DNA of 64,000 bases from Ensifer adhaerens (GTDB taxonomy: Bacteria; Pseudomonadota; Alphaproteobacteria; Rhizobiales; Rhizobiaceae): positions 1,364,001-1,428,000 of the forward strand of contig NZ_CP083349.1 of NCBI RefSeq assembly GCF_020035535.1. Reading direction: 5' to 3'. The notes beneath the pieces were generated by a model. That model was not told the DNA's origin and did no database searches. It saw only the letters and a program-made list of their open reading frames with translations. The position numbers and the translations under genes are program-made. Numbering within the stretch: the first letter of the stretch is position 1; each line of letters begins with the position of its first letter. Shown one piece after another: positions 32,716 to 42,132 of this stretch.

Positions 32716-35383
32716 ATGAAAGATCAGCGACCCGATCCCGACGATCTTCTGGAGGTCGTGAAGGACGAAACCCATCGCTCCAAACGCGGGCAGCTGAAGA
32801 TATTCTTCGGCGCCTGCGCAGGCGTGGGAAAGACGTTCGCGATGCTTCAGGCGGCGCGCCAGCTCCAACGTGAGGGCGTCCCAGTCGGGATCGGGATCGT
32901 TGAAACTCATGGGCGTAAGGATACTCAGGAGTTAACGGAGGGGCTCACCGTTCTGACACGCAAGACGATGAGCGGCAATGGCAGGCCCACCACCGAATTT
33001 GATCTCGATGGAGCCCTGGCATCTGGATACAAGCTTTTGGTCGTCGACGAATTGGCTCATACCAATGTCGCCGGCAGCCGCCACGCCAAACGCTGGCAGG
33101 ACGTCGACGAACTGCTCGATGCAGGCATCGATGTCTATACGGCACTGAACGTCCAGCACCTCGATAGCCTGAACGATATAGTGGGTGGCATCATCGGGGT
33201 CCGCGTACGGGAGACCGTCCCCGACCGCATCTTCGACGCCGCGACCGATGTCGTTCTCGTTGATCTGCCGCCTGACGATCTGCTGGCACGCATGAATGCA
33301 GGCAAGGTCTATCTGCCTGTTTCGATTGAGCGCGCACGCCAGAATTTTTTCCGCCGCGGCAATTTGATCGCTCTGCGCGAACTGGCGCTGCGCCGCGTCG
33401 CCGATCGGGTCAATTCCGACGTGCGCACCTATCGGGTCTCGCATGCGATCAAAACGGTCTGGCCCACGCAGGAACTGCTCATGGTCTGTGTCAGCGCAGA
33501 TCGCTCGCAGGAGAAACTGGTGCGCGAAAGCGCCCGGCTCGCCCACCGCCTGCTGGTCAAGTGGATCGTTGTCCATGTCGACCAACCCTATCATGGCGAT
33601 GACCAACGAGCTCGTGAAACGCTTTTGAGTATCGCGTCGGCCGCGCAAGCGGCTGGAGCAGAGTTTGCCAATGTTCCTGGCCAGGATGTCGCCCAGACAC
33701 TTCTGGACTACGCACGCAAACGTAATGCGACGAAGCTCATTCTAGGTAATCCGGGGGGGCGGAGGTTCGTAGCTTTCAGGCCGCGACTTCAAGAGCGTAT
33801 CGCTCGCGCGGATCCGGAAATGGGATTGATCCTCCTGGGCGTCGATGACGTGCAGCCGCCCTTCAAGCGCAAAGTCACAGACGAACGGCAAAGCTATGCA
33901 TGGTCCCTTGCGGTTGCGACGGCCGCCTGCGGCGTGACCACTAGCGTCGCCGCGTGGCTACTGCGCGTTTTTGATCCCTCCAACGTCGTGATGCTGTTCC
34001 TGATCACGGTCGTCTTTGTCTCCATGTGGCTTGGCCGCGTTGCGGGCGCATGGGCGGCCTTATTGTCTGTCGCATGTTTCGATTTCTATTTTATCGAACC
34101 CACGATGTCGTTCGCAGTCACGGATACTCAGTATTTCTTCACGTTTGTCCTGATGCTTGTCGTGGCGTTGGTCATTAGTCAGCTCGCTGCGCGCATGCGC
34201 TCCGAGGCCCGGGTTGCTCGTGCCGGCGAACGTCGCGCGTCAGCGCTGGCCCGCATTGCGCGCGATCTGACCAGCGCCATCAAGATCGAACAGGTCATGT
34301 CGGTGTGCCGCGAGGCGATCACCCCCTTGTTCGGTGCCAAATTGATCCTTCTCGTTCCCGATAAGCAAGATAACCTTGTCGCTACGCAGGATGCTGGCCT
34401 TGTCGACATGTCGGTCGCCCAGTGGGCTTTCGATCACGCACAGGAGGCTGGCGCAGGCACGCAGACGCTGAACGCCGCGGAGGCTTTATATCTTCCGCTG
34501 AATGCTTCAATGGCGACCAGAGGTATTCTGGCCGTCCTACCTACTGATTCCCCTTTAAAGAGGGATCCAGGACGACCGACGCTTACTGGATGCTTGCTGC
34601 TCGTCGGTTGCCCTTGCTCTTGAGCGCATCCACTTTGTCGAGGTCGCTCAAGACACGCTGGTTCGCATAGAAGGCGAGAAGCTCCGCAATGCGCTTCTCT
34701 CGGCGGTATCTCACGATCTGAAAACGCCGCTTACCGCAATCCGCGGCTTGGCTGAAACTCTTGAGCGCACGAAGGAGCTACCCGAGGACGACCGAAGTGA
34801 CCTTGCTCGCTCGATCCGCGTTCAGGCCGACGAGCTGAAGCGGTTGGTAAGCAATTTGCTTGACCTTGCGCGGATGCAGAGCAGGGGCGTGCATCTCAAT
34901 AAGGAATGGCATTCACTTAGTGAAATCGTGGGCAGTGCCCTTGCGCAATCCGCGCCGCTTCTGAAGCCCCGGGCAATCCGCACCAATTTGCCGCCCGACC
35001 TGCCTCTTTTGGAGGTTGACGCCCCCCTGATCGAACGGGTCCTGATCAACATCTTCGATAACGCTGCGAAATATACTTCGTCTACCAGCGCTATCACCGT
35101 CCGCGGTGGCGCATCGGGCGACTCCATGTACCTGGTGGTCGAGGACGATGGCCCTGGCCTGCCGGTGCCCGACCCCGAGGTGCTTTTTGAACCTTTCATG
35201 AGAGGCCAGAAGGAATCCTCCATCGCGGGAGTTGGCCTCGGTCTGTCCCTATGCCGCAGTATTATTGCGGCTCATGGAGGAAGCATTCGGCTGGAAGGGC
35301 GCAAGCCCCACGGCGCTGCCTTTGAAATCCGACTGCCGCTCGGTGCACCTCCCGAAGTTGAGAGTGAGACTGTGAATGATTAA
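32716..35383 (+). pseudogene. kdpD: kdpD sensor kinase with a frameshift
   Basis: The first frame (32716-34623) gives the KdpD N-terminal domain ('FFGACAGVGKTFAMLQAARQ', 'VDELAHTNVAGSRH'), the Usp-like domain, four membrane helices (about residues 395-490) and the GAF region up to 'ILAVLPTDSPLKRDP'. One base too many near 34571-34574 then shifts the frame to a stop. The other frame continues as 'DDRRLLDACCSSVALALERI', the phosphoacceptor 'SAVSHDLKTPLTAIRG' and ATPase motifs 'NIFDNAAKY' and 'GVGLGLSLCRSII'. So the kinase is cut before its catalytic core unless frameshifting rescues it. A sequencing error is the main alternative. Confidence 0.85.
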
Positions 35384-36086
35384 GCCGCGTATCCTGATCG
35401 TTGAAGACGAGGCTGATATTCGTCGCTTCGTCCGTATGGCGCTGGAAAAGGAAGGCATGGACGTTTTTGAGACGGAGACCGCCGAAGAAGCGCGTCTCAA
35501 CGCGGGCAGTCGAAAGCCCGATCTGATGGTCGTCGATCTGGGCCTGCCGGACGGAGATGGCAAGGCATTGATCCGTGAAGTTCGAAGCTGGGTCTCCGCT
35601 CCCATCCTCGTGCTCTCGGCCCGCGAACAGGAAACCGAAAAGGTCGAAGCCCTTGATGCTGGGGCGGACGACTATCTGACAAAGCCGTTTGGCGTTCCCG
35701 AATTGTTGGCGCGAGTGCGTGCGCAACTGCGCCGCTCTAACACGGTATCAAACGGTTCGACATCGTCACCAGCCGTGAAGTTCGGACAGGTAGCGATCAA
35801 TCTCGCAACGCATGAGATCACTCGGGCGGGCGAACCCGTGCATTTGACACCAAACGAGTTTCGCCTGCTGACTGCTCTGATACGCGGGCATGGCAAGGTG
35901 CTTACCCACCGCCAGCTGCTCATGGACGTATGGGGACCCGGCTACGCTGAGCGTTCTCACTACATCCGTATCTACATGGGCCAGCTTCGGCAGAAGCTTG
36001 AGGACGATCCTTCGCAGCCGGTCCATCTGATCACGGAATTGCAGGTTGGCTACCGTCTTTCCGGACTCGAAATTCCCGCAGGCTGA
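35376..36086 (+). CDS. kdpE: KdpE response regulator
   Basis: A 236-residue OmpR-family regulator: receiver with acidic pocket 'ILIVEDEADIRRFV', phosphoacceptor Asp in 'DLMVVDLGLPDGDG', Lys in 'YLTKPFG', and a winged helix with 'LTPNEFRLLTALIRGHGKVL' and 'YIRIYMGQLRQKLEDDPSQP'. It overlaps the end of kdpD by 8 bases. It would activate kdpFABC when K+ is limiting; with its kinase and target both broken here it is likely an orphan, unless other genes have come under its control. Confidence 0.9.
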   Translation: MIKPRILIVEDEADIRRFVRMALEKEGMDVFETETAEEARLNAGSRKPDLMVVDLGLPDGDGKALIREVRSWVSAPILVLSAREQETEKVEALDAGADDYLTKPFGVPELLARVRAQLRRSNTVSNGSTSSPAVKFGQVAINLATHEITRAGEPVHLTPNEFRLLTALIRGHGKVLTHRQLLMDVWGPGYAERSHYIRIYMGQLRQKLEDDPSQPVHLITELQVGYRLSGLEIPAG

Positions 36087-36460
36087 TAGGATCGGACCGG
36101 ACGTACGTCCATGCACGTTTCGGTACTGTCTCGTTGCGCTATAACGCCGAGCCATGCGAGCACAATCATCGGCCTGGGGGCGGGCCAGCAACCCGCCAAC
36201 TGCAATCGCTCGTCGATTGAGATCGGCGAAATCCGATGATTTGAAGTCGCAAAGTCATGGGAAATCTCGGGCTCGTGCCAGAAGAGCGATCGACAGGCGA
36301 GCTATCCAACGGGGTGCGATCACGAATTTGGACAACGCCCGTCTGCGTCAGTTGCTCTGACGGGTGCTCTCCCGTGTCTCGGCGGATACTCAGTCTGGCA
36401 CCATCCTCTCGAAGTGTTGCGCCACAAGTTGATGCGACGATGGGACATCGAACAGCGCCG
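36087..36460. other. Boundary region between kdp remnants and ICE core
   Basis: About 375 bases after kdpE and before the convergent DUF2274 gene. Short frames on both strands look meaningless. This is where the metabolic part ends and the more GC-rich conjugation block begins; no attachment-site repeat is visible within the window. Confidence 0.4.
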
Positions 36461-36682
36461 TTATGTTGAGTTCTTCCGGGCCTTCGCAAAGCCGCGGTCG
36501 GTTGTGATAAAGCGCTGCAGCATGGGCACGATAAGCCGGATAGGATCTGTTGCTCTCTGGCCATTCTCGCGCCCGAGGATCTCGGCATACGAGACGAGAT
36601 CGCGGTGGAGACTCGCTGGCAGCTCCACGGTGACCTTGACTGGCTTGTCGTCGACGATCGGTCCTAGTTTCAGTTTGGCCAT
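36461..36682 (-). CDS. DUF2274 protein at the end of the trb operon
   Basis: A 73-residue protein ('KLGPIVDDKPVKVTVELPAS', 'LHRDLVSYAEILGRENG') of the DUF2274 family. The beta strand plus two helices look like a ribbon-helix-helix protein. It almost always follows trbI in this ICE family. Role unknown; a DNA-binding regulator is plausible. It starts one base after the trbI stop. Confidence 0.85.
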   Translation of the reverse strand: MAKLKLGPIVDDKPVKVTVELPASLHRDLVSYAEILGRENGQRATDPIRLIVPMLQRFITTDRGFAKARKNST

Positions 36683-36683
36683 G

Positions 36684-37907
36684 TCAGCCTCTATAAGGTT
36701 CTAGCACGAGGTCGCGCGTGACGATCACGCGGACGGGGAATCCTGGTCGGATCGTCAGCGTCGGCGCGATGTTGAGCTGACGGCTGACGATCTGCTGTCC
36801 TGTCTGGCTGATGCTGTCGCCCGCGCCCTGGCGCAGAGCCCGAACGATGTCGCTCTCGTCGCCCGATGATCCAGTTTGGGCACCAATGCTGAGCAGTGTC
36901 GACAAGGCAGCCGCCTTGAACAGCTCGCCCCAGTGATAATCGACGCCGTCCTCGAGGCCGGCATATCCTTCCGCATCCGCGCCGGGTTGGCGCTCCAGCA
37001 CGATCGAGCGGCCGTTCGGGAATATCAGCCTGTTCCACACGAGCAGGACGCGGCGCTGCCCGAAGCCGACGCCGTTGTCGTACTGGCCGATAATGCGCGT
37101 GCCCTGCGGAACGAGCAGAATCTTGCCGGTCGGGCTGTCGTAGATGTTCTCCGTCACCTGGGCCGTGATCTGGCCGGGAAGATCGGAGCGAATGCCGGTG
37201 ATGAGCGCCGCCGCAATGACGGCGCCTGCCTGCAGCACGTTCGCCGACGCTGGGGCGGTCACGCGGTCGGCCGAGACCGTGCGCTTGTCCGGCGCCTGGT
37301 TGAGGAACGCGAGCTGGCGGTCCTGCGCGGTAGGCGTCGCCGGCTGCGGCGCCAGGCCGAGATTTGTGAGATCGGGGGTGGGAGTGGTGGCGGTTGTTGC
37401 GGTTGCCACAGGTTGCGACGAAACGCTGCGCGTCTCGGTCGAAGCGAACAGCCGGGCGGTCCGCGCCGATTCCAGCTCCTGAAGCCGACGCTGCTCCTCG
37501 GCGCTGATGCCGGGATTGGGTGTCGTGATCGATGGCGGCGGCACGGCATTTTGTGCATTGAGGATCGGCCGACCGAGATCGCCGGGTAGCGGCGGACCGA
37601 GCACCGGCCCGGTATAGTCGCGTGGCAGGCTGTTGAGGCCATCCGGGGTCGCCCGGTTGTCGGTCGCGTAAAGCTCCTCGTTGCCCTTGCGCCCGCCCTG
37701 GATTTGCAGAGCGTAGATCAGCGCGCCGCCGATGCCGACGCTGGCGACCAGGCCGAGCCCGGCCAGCACCTTGCGCGACAGCCGCGTCACGCGCGGCGGC
37801 TCCGGGCGCAGGCGCATCGGCGCGGCCGGCTCGCCGGTCAGCGGCAGGGCGCCGTCCTCGCCGGATGGCTCCGACCCTTTCTCATTTCCGGGTTCGATCT
37901 CGCTCAT
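36684..37907 (-). CDS. trbI: TrbI, conjugative transfer core protein (VirB10-like)
   Basis: A 407-residue bitopic protein: short cytoplasmic N-terminus, one membrane helix near residues 45-68 ('KVLAGLGLVASVGIGGALIY'), a Pro-rich periplasmic stretch, and the VirB10 C-terminal fold ('GTRIIGQYDNGVGFGQRRVL', 'PNGRSIVLERQPGAD'). It spans the envelope and links the inner-membrane ATPases to the TrbG/TrbF pore. The ATG at 37907 overlaps the trbG stop by 4 bases; the frame open to 38159 is not coding upstream. Confidence 0.93.
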   Translation of the reverse strand: MSEIEPGNEKGSEPSGEDGALPLTGEPAAPMRLRPEPPRVTRLSRKVLAGLGLVASVGIGGALIYALQIQGGRKGNEELYATDNRATPDGLNSLPRDYTGPVLGPPLPGDLGRPILNAQNAVPPPSITTPNPGISAEEQRRLQELESARTARLFASTETRSVSSQPVATATTATTPTPDLTNLGLAPQPATPTAQDRQLAFLNQAPDKRTVSADRVTAPASANVLQAGAVIAAALITGIRSDLPGQITAQVTENIYDSPTGKILLVPQGTRIIGQYDNGVGFGQRRVLLVWNRLIFPNGRSIVLERQPGADAEGYAGLEDGVDYHWGELFKAAALSTLLSIGAQTGSSGDESDIVRALRQGAGDSISQTGQQIVSRQLNIAPTLTIRPGFPVRVIVTRDLVLEPYRG

Positions 37908-38929
37908 GACGCCGGCCTTCCGTCGGTGCGCGAGATCCGCACACGTTTCTGGTTGCGACCGGCGCCAAAGCGCAGCTCGGCGGCGGCGAAGAGGCGATCG
38001 ACGATCATGTAGTTGCCGCGCACGCGGTAGTTCACGAGTTCGGAGGTCGCGCCCTCGGGGCCGACGACGAACAGCGGCGGCATCTCGCCCTGGCCGATGC
38101 CGCGCGGGAATTCGATGAACACCTGGCGGCCGTCGTCGAAGGCGCGCAATGGCCGCCACGGCGCACGGTCGCCTGTTACCTCGTAGCGGAAATTGACGCT
38201 GGAGAGGTCGACGCCGGTCGAGATGGGCTGCGCGGCCTCCGCTTGCGCATTCTGCCGGCGCAGGGCGATGAGCTGGTCCTGCGGATATTGCCAGGAGACC
38301 GACGCCATGTAGGTCGAGGACGTCGAACGCAGCTCCATATGATAGGTGCGCAAATTGGTGTTGATGACGAGGTTCGTCATCAGATCAGGCCGCGTGGGCT
38401 TGACCAGGATGTGGACCTGTTTCGCCACGCCCGTGCCGCTCTCGGTGTCGCCGATGATCCAGCGCACGGTGTCGCCAGCGGCGACCGGGCCGGCGCCGAC
38501 GAGCTGCTCACCGGGCTGGAGCGCGATGTCCGTGATCTGCCCGACCGCCGTATAGACCTGATAGAGCGCCCCTTGGGTGAACGGATAGACCTGCATGGAA
38601 TTGATGAAGCCGTTGCGAACCGGCTGCACGCGGGCCTGTGCATTGGCCTGATTGACGCGGGCGGCGGGATCGGTCGCCTCGGCCGGCTGGCGCGCTGCGT
38701 CCACGGGCTTCATCTGGCCGGCAAGCGGCAAGGGCCTCGGCAGTTCGACGATGCGCACTGGCGACGGCGGGTCGACCGTCTGCACGGCGGGCGCGGCGTT
38801 GTCATAGCTGATTTCGGGCGGCGGCGTGTTGGTCGCGCAGCCCGCGAGAGCCGACGTGCAGGCCAGCAGAAGCGCAAGCGAGGATTTACGGAGAGCCGGC
38901 TTTCCGGCTGTGCGGAAGGCAGGCGTCAT
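37904..38929 (-). CDS. trbG: TrbG, outer-membrane/periplasmic transfer protein (VirB9-like)
   Basis: A 341-residue lipoprotein: signal with lipobox 'LLACTSALAGC' near residues 21-31, then the VirB9 fold ('NGFINSMQVYPFTQGALYQV', 'MNLVINTNLRTYHMELRS'-like core, and 'RGNYMIVDRLFAAAELRFG' at the end). With TrbI and TrbF it forms the outer part of the mating pore. Start chosen at 38929, overlapping the trbF stop by 4 bases. Confidence 0.92.
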   Translation of the reverse strand: MTPAFRTAGKPALRKSSLALLLACTSALAGCATNTPPPEISYDNAAPAVQTVDPPSPVRIVELPRPLPLAGQMKPVDAARQPAEATDPAARVNQANAQARVQPVRNGFINSMQVYPFTQGALYQVYTAVGQITDIALQPGEQLVGAGPVAAGDTVRWIIGDTESGTGVAKQVHILVKPTRPDLMTNLVINTNLRTYHMELRSTSSTYMASVSWQYPQDQLIALRRQNAQAEAAQPISTGVDLSSVNFRYEVTGDRAPWRPLRAFDDGRQVFIEFPRGIGQGEMPPLFVVGPEGATSELVNYRVRGNYMIVDRLFAAAELRFGAGRNQKRVRISRTDGRPAS

Positions 38930-39615
38930 TGTCCAAGCTCCTTCGACCAGTTGATGGCGTTGACGTAGATTCCGAGCGGATTGGCTCGAAGCTTTTCGGC
39001 GTCGCGCGGCGTTTGCACGACGGTGGTGAGGATGGCGGACCAGCGCTCGGTCGCGGCGAGCGATCCGTCCTGATAACGACGCTCGATCCAGGCTACGCGG
39101 AATGAGTCCGGGGAGGCCCTGATGACGCTCGATACCTCGATGGCGACCTGCTGCTTGCCGACCTTGGTGAAGGGGTCGTTGGCGCGGGCATAGTCGTTGA
39201 GGGCGAGCGCGCCGCCCTGCGTGGTGAACTCGTAGGCGCGCAACCAGTTCTGCCGCACAATGATCGCGTCGGCCGGGATCGAGCGAACCTGCTCGATGAA
39301 GCGGGCGAGATGGAACGCGATCTGCGGATCGGACGGCCGATAGTCTGCGACGGCGGGCGCAATCGCCTGCGCCTGGCCGAGCTTGTCGACCTGCACCACC
39401 CAGGGAACGATGGTGCCGCTGGCCGACTGCCAGACGAGGCCGCCCGACAGGCCGGCTGAAAGGGCCAGGCAGCCGAAAGCCATATAGCGCCAGTTGCGAG
39501 CCTGCACGCGGGCGGAGCCAATCCGGTCGTCCCAGACCTGTGCGGCGCGTTGATAGGGCGTTTCGGGCTGTGGTGCTTTCCCGTAGTGGGTCGATGGTCG
39601 TTTGAAGAAGTTCAT
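38926..39615 (-). CDS. trbF: TrbF, transfer pore component (VirB8-like)
   Basis: A 229-residue protein with a cytoplasmic N-terminus ('TPYQRAAQVWDDRIGSARVQ'), one membrane helix at about residues 45-67 and a periplasmic VirB8/TrbF domain that includes 'RSIPADAIIVRQNWLRAYEF' and 'WSAILTTVVQTPRDAEKLRA'. VirB8-type proteins nucleate assembly of the type IV pore. It starts two bases before the trbL stop region and is tightly packed in the operon. Confidence 0.92.
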   Translation of the reverse strand: MNFFKRPSTHYGKAPQPETPYQRAAQVWDDRIGSARVQARNWRYMAFGCLALSAGLSGGLVWQSASGTIVPWVVQVDKLGQAQAIAPAVADYRPSDPQIAFHLARFIEQVRSIPADAIIVRQNWLRAYEFTTQGGALALNDYARANDPFTKVGKQQVAIEVSSVIRASPDSFRVAWIERRYQDGSLAATERWSAILTTVVQTPRDAEKLRANPLGIYVNAINWSKELGQ

Positions 39616-39617
39616 GG

Positions 39618-40967
39618 TCAGTCGCTTTCGGAGAGGTTGACGGAAGAGCCGCCGCCATGGCTGTCGCCGGATTTGACGGCATGGGCGGCAGCCTGGACGC
39701 CGTGGGCGAGTTGCTGCGAGCGCTTCATGCGCTTGGCCCAGGCCGGCGGACCGTCGCGGGTGGCGGTCGCGGCGGCAGAGGGCGCGGTTTCCGTCGCGCC
39801 GCCGTCGCTGGATGCGCCGCTGGAGATCTCGGACGCGGCGCGGGAGTCGGCATCGAAGCTGGACTTGAGGCTGTCGGACGCACGGGACACGGCGCGCTTC
39901 AGCGGCGAGGCAGCGGCCTTCGCGCCGGTGCTCGCGACATTGCCGATGCCGGACGCAACGCCCGACGCGCCCGACTGACCGGCGGCGCCAAGGCTGTAGG
40001 CGGTGGATGCGCCGCCGGCGACGGCCGCGCCACCACGAGTGGCGGCGGCTGCACTAGTGGCGAGGGCCGCGCCGCCAGAGGCAACGGTGCCGACAGTCGC
40101 GGCGCCGGCCGCGACCATGCCACCAGCCGCCACGCCGGCACCCACCGCGGCGCCAGCGCCGAGCTGCGGGCCGCCCGAGACGAGGCCGTTGGCGATACCG
40201 GGACCGAAGATGCCAAGACCGAGAAGCGAGAGCGCGGCGAGCACGATCGCCATGGCGTCATCGATCGTCGGGGTCTGGCCACCGAAACCTTGTGTGAACT
40301 GCGAGAACAAGGTGGAGCCGATGCCGATGATGACGGCGAGCACCAGTACCTTGATGCCGGAAGAAATCACGTTGCCAAGCACACGCTCGGCCATGAAGGC
40401 GGACTTGCCGAAGAGGCCGAACGGGATCAGCACGAAGCCCGCGAGCGTCGTCAGCTTGAACTCGATCAAGGTGACGAAGAGCTGGACCGCGAGGATGAAG
40501 AAGGCGAGCAGGATCAGCGCCCAGGCGAACAGCAGGCAGGCGATCTGGATGAAGTTCTCGAAGAACGCGACCCAGCCCATCAGGTTCGAGATGGATTCGA
40601 GCAGCGGCCGACCGGCATCGAGGCCGGTCTGCGCGACCTTGCCGGGGCGCAGGAGATCGGTGACGGAGAAGCCGGTGCCCGAAGCTTTCAGGCCGAGGCC
40701 GGCGAAGCTCTCGAAGACGATGCGGGCGAGATTGTTCCAGTTGGAGATCAGATAGGCGAAGACGCCGACGAACAGCGTCTTCTTCACGAGGCGGGCGACG
40801 ATGTCGTCATCGGCGCCCCAGCTCCAGAACAGGGCGGCCAGCGTCACATCGATGACGATGAGCGTGGTGGCGATGAAGGCGACTTCCCCGCTGAGCAGGC
40901 CGAAGCCTGAATCGATGTAGCGGGTGAAGACGCCCAGGAAGTTGTCGATGACGCCGGTGCCGCCCAT
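39618..40967 (-). CDS. trbL: TrbL, polytopic transfer protein (VirB6-like)
   Basis: A 449-residue inner-membrane protein. Residues about 20-300 hold six or more membrane helices ('FIATTLIVIDVTLAALFW', 'LITLFAWALILLAFFILAV'-like segments, 'VLVLAVIIGIGSTLFSQF'). The last 150 residues are a low-complexity Ala/Gly/Ser tail typical of TrbL. It forms the inner-membrane channel part. ATG 40967 is taken, one base after the trbK stop; an open frame to 41228 arises from GC-rich codon bias. Confidence 0.9.
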   Translation of the reverse strand: MGGTGVIDNFLGVFTRYIDSGFGLLSGEVAFIATTLIVIDVTLAALFWSWGADDDIVARLVKKTLFVGVFAYLISNWNNLARIVFESFAGLGLKASGTGFSVTDLLRPGKVAQTGLDAGRPLLESISNLMGWVAFFENFIQIACLLFAWALILLAFFILAVQLFVTLIEFKLTTLAGFVLIPFGLFGKSAFMAERVLGNVISSGIKVLVLAVIIGIGSTLFSQFTQGFGGQTPTIDDAMAIVLAALSLLGLGIFGPGIANGLVSGGPQLGAGAAVGAGVAAGGMVAAGAATVGTVASGGAALATSAAAATRGGAAVAGGASTAYSLGAAGQSGASGVASGIGNVASTGAKAAASPLKRAVSRASDSLKSSFDADSRAASEISSGASSDGGATETAPSAAATATRDGPPAWAKRMKRSQQLAHGVQAAAHAVKSGDSHGGGSSVNLSESD

Positions 40968-40968
40968 G

Positions 40969-41358
40969 TCAGTGCGTCCCCGGACGCGCGGGCTCCGGCT
41001 GCATGACCCGCACGGCTTCCTTGACGATCGCATCCGGCGTGGGCGCCGGCGCGATCGTCGCCGTCGGGGTCGGCGCCTCCGGCGAGGCGGTCCGCGGCGC
41101 TTCCGGATTCTGGCCCAGGAAGCGGTCGCGGTTGGCGGCCCACAGCTTGAGGCAGGCCGGATCACGGATCGCGGCCTCGCCCAAGTCCCGGCATCCGCGA
41201 AGTTGACGCTGGAGAGCCTCGACATCAACGCCCGGTCGGAGGGCCGGCGAGCGGACCTCCAGCTCCTCCTCTTTCCGGGTCAGCTCGATGACGGTGGCGG
41301 TGATGGCGACCCCGACGAAGACGACGGCGCCGAGCCGAACGAACATCTTGCCGTCCAT
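40969..41358 (-). CDS. trbK: TrbK-like entry-exclusion protein
   Basis: A 129-residue protein with an N-terminal hydrophobic helix (residues 6-25, 'LGAVVFVGVAITATVIEL'), a periplasmic part with two conserved cysteines ('LRGCRDLGEAAIRDPACLKL') and 'WAANRDRFL', then a Pro/Ala-rich tail. It matches the alternative TrbK family found between trbJ and trbL in alphaproteobacterial ICEs. Role by family: blocking transfer between cells already carrying the element. Confidence 0.82.
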   Translation of the reverse strand: MDGKMFVRLGAVVFVGVAITATVIELTRKEEELEVRSPALRPGVDVEALQRQLRGCRDLGEAAIRDPACLKLWAANRDRFLGQNPEAPRTASPEAPTPTATIAPAPTPDAIVKEAVRVMQPEPARPGTH

Positions 41359-41373
41359 GGCGATCGCCCCCGC

Positions 41374-42132
41374 TCAGTTCCGGTTGTTGAACATCTGGGC
41401 GTTGCCGGGCTGGTAGCCCGTGCCCGGCGTCAGAAAGCGGCGCCGCTGTTCGCGGCCCTGTTCGGCAGCGGCCGCGCGTTCGGCTTCGGTCAGCATCTGC
41501 GCGCGTCCGTTTGCCGCGACGACCGCGGTAAGGTCCGCAATCTGTTGGGCTTGGAGAGCGAGGAGCTGATTGCCAGCCTGTGTAGCCTGCAGCGCGCCGG
41601 TCGCGCCCTGGCTCTGGCCGACGAGTGCGGACATCTGCGCGCGGTTGGTGTCGATGTTGCCAACGACGCCGGCCTGCACCCGCATCGCATCCTGCAAACC
41701 GCCGACCGTATTCTGCCAGCGCGAACGCGCATCGGAGACGAGCTGCTGGTTGCTCGTGGACATAGAGACGTTCCCGTATTTCTGCTGGAACATCTGGTCG
41801 ATCTTCTGGACGTCGTAGGCGATGTTCTGCGCCTGGCTGAGGAGCTGCTGCGTCTTCTGAACCGACTGCTGCAACTGCTGGAGCGCGGAGAACGGCAGGC
41901 TCGCGAGATTGCGCGCCTGGTTGATCAGCATCTGCGCTTCGTTCTGAAGCGAGGTGATCTGGTGGGTGATCTGTTCCAGCGCGCGGGCAGCCTGGAGGAC
42001 GTTCTGCGCGTAGTTGGTCGGGTCGAAGACGATGATGGCGTGCGCAGGCGTCGCCAGCATGGGTGCGAGCGCGACGGGAGCGGACAGCAGCGCGACAGCA
42101 AAACGCGCTGCGCGGGAATGGCGCAGTTTCAT
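41374..42132 (-). CDS. trbJ: TrbJ, transfer protein (VirB5-like, periplasmic)
   Basis: A 252-residue protein with a signal peptide (about residues 1-32, 'LLSAPVALAPMLATPAHA') and a long helical body rich in Gln and Ala ('LEQITHQITSLQNEAQMLIN', 'LNSVQKTQQLLSQAQNIAYD'-type heptads), the usual P-type TrbJ pattern. It is a minor pilus or adhesion component. The start overlaps the trbE stop by 4 bases. Confidence 0.9.
   Translation of the reverse strand: MKLRHSRAARFAVALLSAPVALAPMLATPAHAIIVFDPTNYAQNVLQAARALEQITHQITSLQNEAQMLINQARNLASLPFSALQQLQQSVQKTQQLLSQAQNIAYDVQKIDQMFQQKYGNVSMSTSNQQLVSDARSRWQNTVGGLQDAMRVQAGVVGNIDTNRAQMSALVGQSQGATGALQATQAGNQLLALQAQQIADLTAVVAANGRAQMLTEAERAAAAEQGREQRRRFLTPGTGYQPGNAQMFNNRN

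Noticed and set aside
36166..36588. Minus-strand frame with a faint Cas1-like N-terminal flavour
   Set aside because: No catalytic motifs, no repeats or other cas genes nearby, and it overlaps the DUF2274 gene.
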